This document shows, one piece after another, positions 41,655-51,600 of a stretch of 64,000 bases of DNA. The position numbers and the translations under genes are program-made. Position 1 is the stretch's first letter. Every line of letters begins with the position of its first letter. The notes below the pieces were generated by a model that was not told the DNA's origin, made no database searches, and saw only the letters and a list, made by a program, of their open reading frames with translations. Source of the DNA: Syntrophales bacterium (GTDB lineage Bacteria > Desulfobacterota > Syntrophia > Syntrophales > UBA2210); the NCBI GenBank assembly GCA_023230565.1, contig JALNXD010000001.1:248001-312000 (forward strand). The letters run 5' to 3'.

Positions 41655-41963
41655 CTATAATTTAATCTCAACGTCGACGCCTGCCGAAAGATCCAGCTTC
41701 ATAAGTGTGTCCACAGTTGCCTGCGTCGGTTCGATAATATCAATCAGCCGCTTATGCGTACGAATTTCGAACTGCTCTCTTGACTTTTTATCGACATGCG
41801 GCGATCTGTTTACACAGTACCGGTTGATAATTGTCGGAAGCGGAATGGGTCCCGCAACACGCGCACCGGTTCTCTTTGCCGTTTCAACAATATCTTGCGC
41901 TGACCTGTCAAGCAGCTTGTAGTCATACGCTTTGAGACGAATTCTTATTTTTTGGCTTTCCAT
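41655..41963 (-). CDS. rpsJ: 30S ribosomal protein S10 (NusE)
   Basis: 102 residues. KIRIRLKAYDYKLLDRSAQDIVETAKRTGARVAGPIPLPT and the SREQFEIRTHKRLIDI loop. Besides its ribosomal role S10 pairs with NusB in transcription antitermination and binds NusG, also encoded here. It follows tuf by 36 bases. Confidence 0.98.
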   Translation of the reverse strand: MESQKIRIRLKAYDYKLLDRSAQDIVETAKRTGARVAGPIPLPTIINRYCVNRSPHVDKKSREQFEIRTHKRLIDIIEPTQATVDTLMKLDLSAGVDVEIKL

Positions 41964-41999
41964 ATGTCCCTGCGACTCTTATTATTGTTATTGTCCCAT

Positions 42000-43193
42000 T
42001 TATTCTATAATCTGGCTTACCACACCTGCCCCGACAGTCCTTCCGCCTTCACGTATAGCGAATCTCAACTGCTCTTCCATTGCGATAGGTGTAATTAACT
42101 CTACACTCATCTCAACATTGTCACCGGGCATAACCATTTCGACGCCCTCGGGCAGGTGAGAAACACCTGTCACATCGGTTGTCCTGAAGTAGAATTGAGG
42201 CCTGTACCCATCGAAAAAGGGTGTATGCCGTCCTCCTTCTTCTTTCGTAAGAACATATACCTGAGCTTTGAACTTCGTGTGCGGTGTGATAGAACCCGGT
42301 TTTGCAATGACCTGTCCTCTTTCCACTTCCTCTCTTTTTGTACCTCTCAGCAACACACCGATATCATCGCCTGCTCGTCCTTCATCCAGAGTCTTTCTGA
42401 ACATTTCCACTCCGGTGCAGACGGTCTTGAATGTTGGTCTGATTCCGACAATTTCTATTTCCTCACCTGTTTTGATGATTCCACGATCGACTCGTCCCGT
42501 CACAACTGTCCCTCTTCCTGAGATTGTGAATACATCTCCGATCGGCATCAGGAAGGGTTTATCCAGGTCTCTCACAGGTTCCGGGATAAATTCGTCGACA
42601 GCATTCATCAATTCCCAGATACATTTTACTTCTTCGGAATTCGCATCATCGCTTTCAAGAGCCTTGAGTGCTGAACCACGAATAATCGGAAGATCATCCC
42701 CGGGGAATTCATAGCTCGTGAGAAGCTCTCTCAGCTCCAGCTCTACCAGATCGAGAAGTTCCGGATCATCTACGAGGTCTACTTTGTTCATAAACACTAC
42801 GATGTAGGGAACCTGTACCTGCCGGGCGAGAAGAATATGCTCCCTGGTCTGGGGCATGGGACCATCGGATGCCGCTACAACAAGAATCGTACCATCCATA
42901 TGAGCGGCACCTGAAATCATGTTTTTAATATAGTCGGCATGGCCGGGGCAATCCACGTGAGCATAATGTCTCTTTTCTGTCTCATATTCCACATGGGCAA
43001 TATTGATTGTAACGCCGCGCTCTTTTTCTTCAGGGGCATTGTCGATTTGATCAAAGGCCTTAAATTGCGCCAATCCCTTTGATGAAAGATGTTTTGTTAT
43101 CGCAGCCGTAAGCGTTGTCTTTCCATGATCGACATGTCCTATCGTTCCGATATTGAGATGCTGCTTTCTTCTTTCAAATTTCTTTTTCGCCAT
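42000..43193 (-). CDS. tuf: Elongation factor Tu
   Basis: 397 residues. GHVDHGKTT (P-loop), RGVTIN (switch I), DCPGHADYIKNMI (switch II) and NKVD, with all three domains complete up to VGAGVVSQIIE. Delivers aminoacyl-tRNA to the ribosome. It lies directly after rpsG with no fusA between them, separated by a 317-base gap that probably carries its own promoter. It is the only tuf in the window; the second position, before secE, is occupied by rpmG and tRNA-Trp. Confidence 0.98.
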   Translation of the reverse strand: MAKKKFERRKQHLNIGTIGHVDHGKTTLTAAITKHLSSKGLAQFKAFDQIDNAPEEKERGVTINIAHVEYETEKRHYAHVDCPGHADYIKNMISGAAHMDGTILVVAASDGPMPQTREHILLARQVQVPYIVVFMNKVDLVDDPELLDLVELELRELLTSYEFPGDDLPIIRGSALKALESDDANSEEVKCIWELMNAVDEFIPEPVRDLDKPFLMPIGDVFTISGRGTVVTGRVDRGIIKTGEEIEIVGIRPTFKTVCTGVEMFRKTLDEGRAGDDIGVLLRGTKREEVERGQVIAKPGSITPHTKFKAQVYVLTKEEGGRHTPFFDGYRPQFYFRTTDVTGVSHLPEGVEMVMPGDNVEMSVELITPIAMEEQLRFAIREGGRTVGAGVVSQIIE

Positions 43194-43510
43194 AACCATT
43201 ACCTCCTTTAGCTAAATGGACGATAATATTTAATTTCGTTTTTTCACCATTTTACATTTGCCTGCTTTTGCAAGCAGAGCACCGAGCCCCTCCGACACAA
43301 TTCATACTCAAGCCCTGTAACAGAGGCTTATCATTTTGTCTTCGCGTCACTATTATATATCTTCATTCGAGCATTCACTAAATGCGCGATTTGCCTCCGC
43401 TTCGAATTATCCATGCTGCGAGATAAATATGTCGATCAAATGAAGAAAATTATTAATCGACATTCATAAAAACCGCCTGGTCCGTGGCGTGGGGCCGGGA
43501 CATCGATCAA
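43194..43510. other. 317-base gap between rpsG and tuf where fusA is usually found
   Basis: No remnant of fusA is visible. On the minus strand there is a good TATAAT at 43357-43352 with only a poor -35, which may be a tuf promoter, and a CTGCTT/AAGCAG hairpin at 43262-43277 in the untranslated leader. A GC-rich hairpin followed by TTTTT just after rpsG (about 43468-43489) is a weak terminator candidate. Confidence 0.4.
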
Positions 43511-43981
43511 TTAGAACCGATAATGCGCAAAGGCCTTGTTTGCCTCAGCCATTTTGTGAGTATCTTCTTTTTTCTTTACTGATCCGCCTCTGTTGTTTGC
43601 GGCGTCTATCAATTCGGCCGCCAGTTTTTCCATCATGCTTCTTCCGGAACGTCCCGTGGCATTTCCGATAAGCCATCGTATCGCCAGCGCAATGCGCCTG
43701 CCTGCCGGAACTTCCGTCGGCACCTGGTATGTTGCACCGCCGACTCTCCTGGATTTTACTTCCAGCACCGGCTTCACATTTTCAAGAGCCCGCTCAAAGA
43801 CCTGCAAAGGATCTTCCTTTGTCTTTTCTTCTATCACATTAAAGGCACCATAAAGGATTGATTCGGCGACGCTCTTCTTACCCGCTTTCAGAAGGCTGTT
43901 GATAAAACGGGCCACAAGGATGCTGCCGTACTTGGGGTCGGCTGTAATTTTTCTTTTCGTTATTTCTCTTCTTCTCGGCAT
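43511..43981 (-). CDS. rpsG: 30S ribosomal protein S7
   Basis: 156 residues. PRRREITKRKITADPKYGSILVARFINSLLKAGKKSVAE and VPTEVPAGRRIALAIRWLIGNATGRSGRSMMEKLAAEL are the conserved blocks. Nucleates the 30S head. Second gene of the str cluster, 12 bases after rpsL. Confidence 0.98.
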   Translation of the reverse strand: MPRRREITKRKITADPKYGSILVARFINSLLKAGKKSVAESILYGAFNVIEEKTKEDPLQVFERALENVKPVLEVKSRRVGGATYQVPTEVPAGRRIALAIRWLIGNATGRSGRSMMEKLAAELIDAANNRGGSVKKKEDTHKMAEANKAFAHYRF

Positions 43982-43993
43982 AATAGTATCCTG

Positions 43994-44365
43994 TTACTTG
44001 GGCCTTTTCGCTCCGTATTTCGACCTGCCCTGCTTTCTGTCCTGAACACCGACCGCATCCAGAGCCCCTCTGATTATGTGGTACCTGACTCCCGGCAAAT
44101 CCTTAACCCTGCCGCCTCTTACGAGAACGACCGAATGCTCCTGCAGATTATGACCTATACCTGGAATATATGATGTAACTTCATAGCCGCTGGTCAATCG
44201 GACTTTTGCAACTTTACGCAGAGCCGAATTAGGTTTCTTGGGTGTTGTAGTATATACTCTCACGCACACACCCCTTCGCTGAGGACAATTTACAAGGGCC
44301 GGCGCGGCCGTCTTCTTTTCAGACTTAGCTCTACCTTTTCTGATTAACTGATTTATAGTCGGCAT
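43994..44365 (-). CDS. rpsL: 30S ribosomal protein S12
   Basis: 123 residues. PTINQLIRKGR at the start, QRRGVCVRVYTTTPKKPNSALRKVAKVRL with the Lys that is a classical streptomycin-resistance position, and VRGGRVKDLPGVRYHIIRG. The sequence shows the sensitive-type PKKPNSA and KDLPGVRY motifs. Confidence 0.98.
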   Translation of the reverse strand: MPTINQLIRKGRAKSEKKTAAPALVNCPQRRGVCVRVYTTTPKKPNSALRKVAKVRLTSGYEVTSYIPGIGHNLQEHSVVLVRGGRVKDLPGVRYHIIRGALDAVGVQDRKQGRSKYGAKRPK

Positions 44366-44428
44366 TACTCCTCCGTAACTTTCCTTTCCTTACAGCGTTA
44401 TTTTGACCAGCAAAGACGGTGGTATCTA

Positions 44429-47400
44429 TCAATTCGCGGCCTGACTGTCAAGATTTTTCTCATCGGTTTCATCATTTATTTGAAATTCCTGATTGTCCGG
44501 CTGACGATCGTCAAGTACTTTTATTCCAAGCTTCTTGTAAGAGGGCAATCCCGCACCCGCTGGAATGAGCCTTCCCATAATGACATTTTCTTTCAGCCCT
44601 CTCAGATAATCTATTTTACCTGCCATAGCTGCTTCCGTAAGAACCCTCGTAGTCTCCTGGAAGGAAGCGGCAGAGATAAAACTGTTTGTACTCAGAGAAG
44701 CTTTGGTAATTCCAAGCAGCACCGGCTCTGCTGTGGCCGGGACACCGCCTTGCTCAATAATCCTCTCGTTATCCTCCTGAAATCTGATCCTGTCCACCTG
44801 CTCATCTGCAAGGAACGAAGTCCCCCCTGGATCCACAACTTTCACTTTCTTGAGCATCTGCCGAACAATAATCTCAATATGCTTGTCGTTGATTTTCACT
44901 CCCTGAAGCCGGTAAACCTCCTGCACTTCGTCGACGAGATATCGAGCCAATTCCTTATCACCTTTAATGGTAAGAATATCATGGGGATTACTTGCACCAT
45001 CCATGAGCGGGGCACCGGCAATCACTCTATCGCCTTCCTGAACGCTGACATGTTTCCCTTTAGGAATAAGATATTCCTTGGGGTCACCAACGTCGGGAGT
45101 AATTATGACCCTTCGCTTGCCCTTCAGGTCCTCGCCATAGTTAACTGTTCCATCAATTTCCGCAATTACTGCATGTTCTTTTGGCTTTCGGGCTTCGAAG
45201 AGTTCCGCGACTCTCGGCAGACCACCGGTTATATCTTTGGTTTTCGTCGTTTCTCTTGGAATTTTTGCTATTATATCGCCCGCTTTCACATAGTCGCCTT
45301 CGGAAAGAACAATGTTGGCTCCTACAGGCATCAGATGCTGTGCCACGCTTTTTACCGATCCCGGTAATCTCGCCGTTTTTCCCTCTGAATCTTTTATAGA
45401 TACGCGCGGCCTGAGATTAGGATCCTGATGTTCAACAACAACTTTACGGGAAAGTCCCGTTACCTCGTCAACCTGCTCTTGAATTGTTTTGCCTTCTATG
45501 ATGTCACCGAATTTAATCCTGCCGTCTACATCAGAAATAATCGGCAGTGAATAAGGATCCCATTCAGCAATTAAATCGCCTCTCCTGATTTTGTCCTGCT
45601 CCTTTACCTTCAGGTGTGCACCATAAGGCACCGGGTACTTGCCGCGGCTTCTACCTTCTTCATCGATTACATGAATCTCTCCGTTTCTGCTCATAACCAC
45701 TGCATCACCACGGCTGTTGGTTGCCACTGAAAGGTTTTCGAACTTTACATTTCCATCATGGCGGGCTTCCAAAGTCGAATGTTCCTCGAATTTGGCTGTT
45801 CCTCCTATATGAAACGTTCTCATTGTAAGCTGCGTTCCGGGTTCTCCGATCGACTGCGCTGCAATAATCCCAACAGCCTCACCTATATTCACCAGATGCC
45901 CATGAGCAAGATCCCTGCCATAGCAGCGTGCGCATACACCGTATTTGGATTTGCATGTAAGCACCGATCGGATCAGAACTTTCTCCAATCCGGATCTGTC
46001 GATGCGATCAGCTCGAACCTCGTCAATTTCTTCATTGGCCGAAACGAGCAATTCTCCCGTAAACGGGTCTGTAATATCTTCCAGGGCGACACGTCCAAGT
46101 ATACGTTCACCCGCCGTCTCGATTATCTCTCCTCCCTCGACAAGTGCGGATACATATATGCCGTCAAGGGTTCCGCAGTCATCTTCGCTCACAATAGCAT
46201 CCTGAGCTACATCGACGAGGCGTCTTGTCAGATACCCCGAGTTGGCGGTTTTCAATGCAGTATCGGCAAGTCCCTTCCTTGCACCGTGTGTCGAAATGAA
46301 ATATTGCAGAACCGAAAGCCCCTCTCTGAAATTCGCTGTAATCGGAGTTTCGATAATTTCCCCCGAAGGCTTCGCCATGAGGCCTCTCATACCGGCGAGC
46401 TGCCTGATTTGCGCAGCACTGCCTCTTGCACCTGAATCGGCCATCATATAAATAGGGTTGAAGCTTTCTATCGTAACTTTCTGGCCATCGGGACCTTCAA
46501 CTTCATCGGTTGCTATATCTCTAAGCATTTCGTCGGCAACCCGTTCGGTGGCATGAGCCCAAATATCGATCACTTTATTATAGCGTTCACCATCGGTAAT
46601 CAGTCCATCCATATATTGCTTTTGTATTTCGAGGACTTCGTTTTTAGCCTTTTCGACGATTTCCGTCTTTCCATGCGGAATCACCATATTGCCTATTGCA
46701 ATGGACAATCCCGAATTGGTGGCATATTTGAATCCGAAATCCTTCAGCTTATCAGCAAGTATAACCGTCGTTTTTGCCCCGCACGCCCGGTAGGAATAAT
46801 CAACAAGATTCGACAATTCCTTTTTGGTCATCACCTTGTTTACAAATTCAAAGGGAATTTGTTCCGGAATGATTTCATAAAGCAGAACCCTTCCAACTGT
46901 CGTATCGACTATACTCCCGTCCATTCGGACTTTGATTTTCGTCTGAAGCTCCACCTGTCCGGCATCATAGGCCGATCTGACTTCTCCGGGATCGGCGAAT
47001 GTCATTCCTTCTCCTTTGAGAAATTCCTTCGACCTTGTCATATAATAGATCCCAAGCACAATATCTTGATTGGGAACGATAATTGGTTTGCCATTTGCCG
47101 GCGAAAGGATATTATTCGTCGACATAATAAGACAGCGGGCCTCTACCTGCGCTTCTATAGAAAGGGGAACGTGCACCGCCATCTGATCGCCGTCAAAATC
47201 GGCATTGAAGGCCTGGCACACGAGCGGGTGAAGCTGAATGGCTTTTCCTTCTATCAAAACGGGTTCAAAAGCTTGAATGCCCAGCCTGTGGAGCGTCGGA
47301 GCCCGGTTGAGCAAAACCGGATATTCCCGAACAACTTCATCGAGAGCGTCCCATACTTCCGGCGCTTCCCGTTCTACCATTTTTTTTGCACTCTTTACGG

Positions 47401-48580
47401 TTGTCACATACCCTTTTTCTTCTAGACGGTTGTATATAAACGGCTTGAAGAGCTCCAACGCCATCTTCTTGGGGAGGCCGCATTGATGCAGGCGCAGGTC
47501 GGGACCAACGGTGATTACCGATCGCCCGGAATAATCTACCCGTTTCCCGAGGAGATTCTGCCGGAATCGACCCTGTTTCCCCTTCAGCATATCTGAAAGC
47601 GACCGAAGCGGACGCTTGTTCGAACCTGTAACTGCTCTCCCCCGGCGTCCGTTGTCGAAAAGAACATCAACTGCTTCCTGCAGCATCCGTTTTTCATTTC
47701 TAATGATTATCTCCGGTGCATTCAACTCCAGAAGACGCCGTAAGCGGTTGTTTCTATTTACAACCCTTCTATAGAGATCATTCAGATCCGATGTTGCGAA
47801 TCGTCCGCCATCAAGAGGTACAAGGGGCCGTAAATCGGGAGGGATTACCGGGAGGACCGTAAGAATCATCCATTCAGGTCTGTTCCCGGATGATTTTAAC
47901 GTTTCTACAACCTTAAGTCTTTTTACCAGCTTCTTCTTCTTCGTTTCAGAAGTGGCTGTCTCCAGTTCATCCCGTAATTCCTTGTCAAGCACTTCCAGAT
48001 CTATTTCTTCCAGAAGTTTTCTAACGGCTTCAGCACCCATCCCCGCCTCGAAGCCGTCAATTCCGTATTGCTCCCGTAATTCGAGATACTGTTCTTCGTA
48101 AAGAAGCTCCTTTTTCTTCAGTGGGGCATCTTTGGGATCTGTAACTATCCATGATTCAAAGTAAAGGACCCGTTCGAGTTCCTTCAGGGTCAGATCAAGA
48201 AGATTACCGATCCTGCTGGGTAGGCTCTTCAGGAACCATATATGCGCGACAGGCGCTGCAAGCACAATATGCCCCATTCGGTCACGGCGAACCTTTGACT
48301 GAATTACTTCCACACCACATTTTTCACATACGATACCGCGGTGTTTCATACGTTTATATCTGCCGCAAAGGCACTCATAATCTTTCACCGGACCAAATAT
48401 CTTGGCGCAAAACAAACCATCCCGTTCCGGTTTAAATGTTCGGTAATTGATGGTTTCCGGTTTCTTGACTTCACCATGAGACCACGAAAGGATCATTTCC
48501 GGTGAGGCCAGGGATATTTTCACGGCATTGAATTTAACCGGATCTTTCGGTTTTTCGAAAAAACCAAATATATCTTCCAC
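44429..48580 (-). CDS. rpoC: RNA polymerase beta' subunit
   Basis: 1383 residues. The N-terminal zinc site is CLCGRYKRMKHRGIVCEKCGVEV. The catalytic Mg-binding loop NADFDGDQMAVHVPLS lies near residue 460, the bridge helix and trigger loop region near GEPGTQLTMRTFHIGG, and the second zinc site CKSKYGVCARCYGRDLAHG near 880. A slightly extended C-terminus (DDRQPDNQEFQINDETDEKN). Cotranscribed with rpoB, 52 bases upstream. Confidence 0.98.
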   Translation of the reverse strand: MEDIFGFFEKPKDPVKFNAVKISLASPEMILSWSHGEVKKPETINYRTFKPERDGLFCAKIFGPVKDYECLCGRYKRMKHRGIVCEKCGVEVIQSKVRRDRMGHIVLAAPVAHIWFLKSLPSRIGNLLDLTLKELERVLYFESWIVTDPKDAPLKKKELLYEEQYLELREQYGIDGFEAGMGAEAVRKLLEEIDLEVLDKELRDELETATSETKKKKLVKRLKVVETLKSSGNRPEWMILTVLPVIPPDLRPLVPLDGGRFATSDLNDLYRRVVNRNNRLRRLLELNAPEIIIRNEKRMLQEAVDVLFDNGRRGRAVTGSNKRPLRSLSDMLKGKQGRFRQNLLGKRVDYSGRSVITVGPDLRLHQCGLPKKMALELFKPFIYNRLEEKGYVTTVKSAKKMVEREAPEVWDALDEVVREYPVLLNRAPTLHRLGIQAFEPVLIEGKAIQLHPLVCQAFNADFDGDQMAVHVPLSIEAQVEARCLIMSTNNILSPANGKPIIVPNQDIVLGIYYMTRSKEFLKGEGMTFADPGEVRSAYDAGQVELQTKIKVRMDGSIVDTTVGRVLLYEIIPEQIPFEFVNKVMTKKELSNLVDYSYRACGAKTTVILADKLKDFGFKYATNSGLSIAIGNMVIPHGKTEIVEKAKNEVLEIQKQYMDGLITDGERYNKVIDIWAHATERVADEMLRDIATDEVEGPDGQKVTIESFNPIYMMADSGARGSAAQIRQLAGMRGLMAKPSGEIIETPITANFREGLSVLQYFISTHGARKGLADTALKTANSGYLTRRLVDVAQDAIVSEDDCGTLDGIYVSALVEGGEIIETAGERILGRVALEDITDPFTGELLVSANEEIDEVRADRIDRSGLEKVLIRSVLTCKSKYGVCARCYGRDLAHGHLVNIGEAVGIIAAQSIGEPGTQLTMRTFHIGGTAKFEEHSTLEARHDGNVKFENLSVATNSRGDAVVMSRNGEIHVIDEEGRSRGKYPVPYGAHLKVKEQDKIRRGDLIAEWDPYSLPIISDVDGRIKFGDIIEGKTIQEQVDEVTGLSRKVVVEHQDPNLRPRVSIKDSEGKTARLPGSVKSVAQHLMPVGANIVLSEGDYVKAGDIIAKIPRETTKTKDITGGLPRVAELFEARKPKEHAVIAEIDGTVNYGEDLKGKRRVIITPDVGDPKEYLIPKGKHVSVQEGDRVIAGAPLMDGASNPHDILTIKGDKELARYLVDEVQEVYRLQGVKINDKHIEIIVRQMLKKVKVVDPGGTSFLADEQVDRIRFQEDNERIIEQGGVPATAEPVLLGITKASLSTNSFISAASFQETTRVLTEAAMAGKIDYLRGLKENVIMGRLIPAGAGLPSYKKLGIKVLDDRQPDNQEFQINDETDEKNLDSQAAN

Positions 48581-48632
48581 TGGATATAACTCCCTTTTTA
48601 TGCTCTTTTTTTAAATCGGACAGAAACTCTGC

Positions 48633-51600
48633 CTACTCACTTTCAAGTAATTCCACATCGATCGAAAGGCCTTGCAACTCTTTCACGAGGACGTTGAAAG
48701 ACTCCGGAAGGCCCGGTTCGAGGGTATGGTCTCCTTTGACAATCGCTTCATACATTCTCGTCCGTCCCGCCACATCATCCGATTTTACAGTAAGAAACTC
48801 CTGCAAAGAATGTGCGGCTCCATAGGCCTCAATCGCCCAAACTTCCATCTCACCCAGCCTCTGGCCACCAAATTGCGCTTTCCCTCCGAGCGGCTGCTGC
48901 GTAACAAGCGAGTAAGGACCGATGGATCTCGCATGAATCTTGTCGTCAACCAAGTGGTGCAATTTGAGCATATAAATCATTCCAACCGTAACATTCTGAT
49001 CAAAAGAATATCCTGTTCTTCCATCGTAAAGCCTCGTCTGCCCGGTTTCAGGTAACCCCGCCATCGACAGCATATCTCTTATCTCGTTTTCCTGCGCGCC
49101 GTCAAAGACAGGGGAGGCCATAGGAATTCCCCGCTTTATTTTACCCAGAAATCTTTTCATTTCATCATCGGAAGCACCGTCTACAAATGAAGTAAATTCT
49201 TTTGTACAATATACTTCCTTCAGTGCATCTTTCAATGCCCGGTTTTGCCTGTACTCATCGCATAGCTTCTGTATTTTGTCTCCAAGCGACTTTGCAGCCC
49301 ACCCTAAATGAGTTTCGAGTATCTGGCCGACATTCATTCGCGAAGGAACACCCAGAGGATTCAGGACTATATCGACAGGAGTTCCGTCCTCAAAAAAAGG
49401 CATATCTTCCTCGGGAAGAATTCTTGAAAGAACTCCTTTGTTTCCATGGCGACCTGCCATTTTATCACCCACTGACAATTTTCTTTTAATTGCCACATAG
49501 ACTTTTACCAGCTTAATCACTCCAGGCGGAAGTTCGTCTCCCGCTTTCACTTTTTCTATTTTTTCTTCAAAAAAGGATTCAATGACTTCTATTTTTCTCG
49601 CAAGGTTGGAGAAAATGGTCTTTATCTTCGCCTCTAATATCTCGTCCTCCAAAGTTATTTCCTTCCATAAACTGAAAGGGATCGCATCAAGTTTTTCTTC
49701 GGTAATTTCTTCGCCTTTTTTCAAAAGAATCCTTTTTTTTGCAGCATCTGACAGTCTCGACAAAGATGTGTGTCCGGCAATGAGATCATAGACTTTCCTT
49801 TTTACACTTTCATTAATAATTTTAATTTCGTCATCGCGGTCTTTTAAAAGCCGGTTGATCTCTTCGTCCTCTATCTCCTGCGACCGGACATCTTTTTCCG
49901 TTCCCTTTCGGGTAAAGATCTTTGCATCGACAACAGTACCTTCTACACCCGGCGGGACATGCAACGATGTATCGCGGACATCACCTGCCTTTTCTCCGAA
50001 TATTGCCCGCAGAAGCTTTTCTTCCGGCGAAAGCTGCGTCTCGCCTTTCGGTGTAACCTTGCCTACTAAAATATCCCCTGCTTTCACCGAAACTCCTATT
50101 CTGGCTATTCCGCTTTCATCCAGGTTGCGCAGCACTTCGTCGCCTACATTGGGGATGTCCCTGGTAATCTCCTCTTTACCCAATTTGGTATCCCGTGCTA
50201 CGGTTTCAAACTCTTCAATATGGACAGACGTGTAAATATCTTCCTTTACAATCCGTTCGCTCACCAGAATCGAATCCTCATAGTTGTAGCCACCCCATGA
50301 CATGAATGCAACCATGACATTTCTTCCGAGGGCCAGTTCTCCGTTTTCGGTTGAAGGACCATCAGCTATGATATCGCCCTTTTCTACTCGCTCACCTCTG
50401 CTAATGATAGGTTTATGGTTAAAACATGTATCCTGATTAGAACGCTGGTACTTTATCAAATTATAAATGTCGACACCGGTATCAAACTGATCCTCTCCTT
50501 CAACATCGGCTTTGATCACTATCCGCGAAGCATCGACATCTTCCACTATACCTGAACGCTTGGCAACAATGACGGCTCCTGAATCGCGGGCCACTACCAT
50601 TTCCATACCTGTCCCTACCAGAGGCGCTTCTGGTTGCATAAGCGGTACCGACTGGCGCTGCATGTTCGATCCCATAAGAGCGCGGTTCGCATCGTCATGT
50701 TCGAGGAACGGAATCAAACCGGCTGCAACACTTATGAGCTGATTTGGTGAAACATCCATCAGAGTAATTTCACTGGGATCTACAGTAACATAATCTCCGC
50801 CTTTTTTCGCTGTTACCAGCTTCTCTACGAATCTTCCCTCAGAATCGAGCACACTGTCTGCCTGTGCAATTACCTGCGTTTCTTCCTGCATGGCAGTGAG
50901 ATATTCTATTTCATCGAGTACCTGCCCGTCCTTCACAAGAATGGAGGGAGTCTCGATGAATCCGAATTCATTCACACGCGCGTATGTACTAAGTGAAACA
51001 ATGAGACCAATGTTTGGTCCTTCAGGGGTTTCAACCGGGCATATACGCCCATAATGGGTGTTGTGGACGTCGCGTACTTCGAATCCTGCCCGCTCCCTTG
51101 TTAATCCTCCCGGACCGAGAGCTGACAAACGCCGTTTATGAGTGACCTCTGAAAGCGGGTTGGTCTGATCCATGAACTGTGATAACTGGCTGCTCCCGAA
51201 AAACTCATTTACAACAGCTGTTACGGGTTTTGCATTCGCCAGATCATGGGGCATCATCGTTTCTACATCGAGAAGGCTCATTTTTTCTTTAATGGCCCGT
51301 TCCATTCTCACAAGCCCGATCCGGTACTGGTTTTCAATTAATTCTCCTACCGACCTGATCCTTCGATTCCCCAAATGGTCTATATCATCTATACTATATT
51401 CACTGACTCCGTTCTTGAGATTCACCAAATATTTCACTGCCTCAAGAACATCTTCTCTTCTTAGTATCGTCACATCAGTGGGAACATTAAGCTTGAGCTT
51501 ATAATTGAGCTTTGCCCGCCCTACATTTGAAAGGTCGTAACTGTGAGTTGAAAAGAAGAGATTATTGAAGAACCGCCGGGCAGTTTCAATAGTCGGGGGA

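Noticed and set aside
43468..43489. A terminator immediately after rpsG
   Set aside because: The stem is only about 4 bp, so I mention it in the gap entry but do not list it as a terminator.
46553..47425. A 290-codon frame antisense to rpoC
   Set aside because: It shadows a highly conserved gene, and its translation has no recognisable domain.
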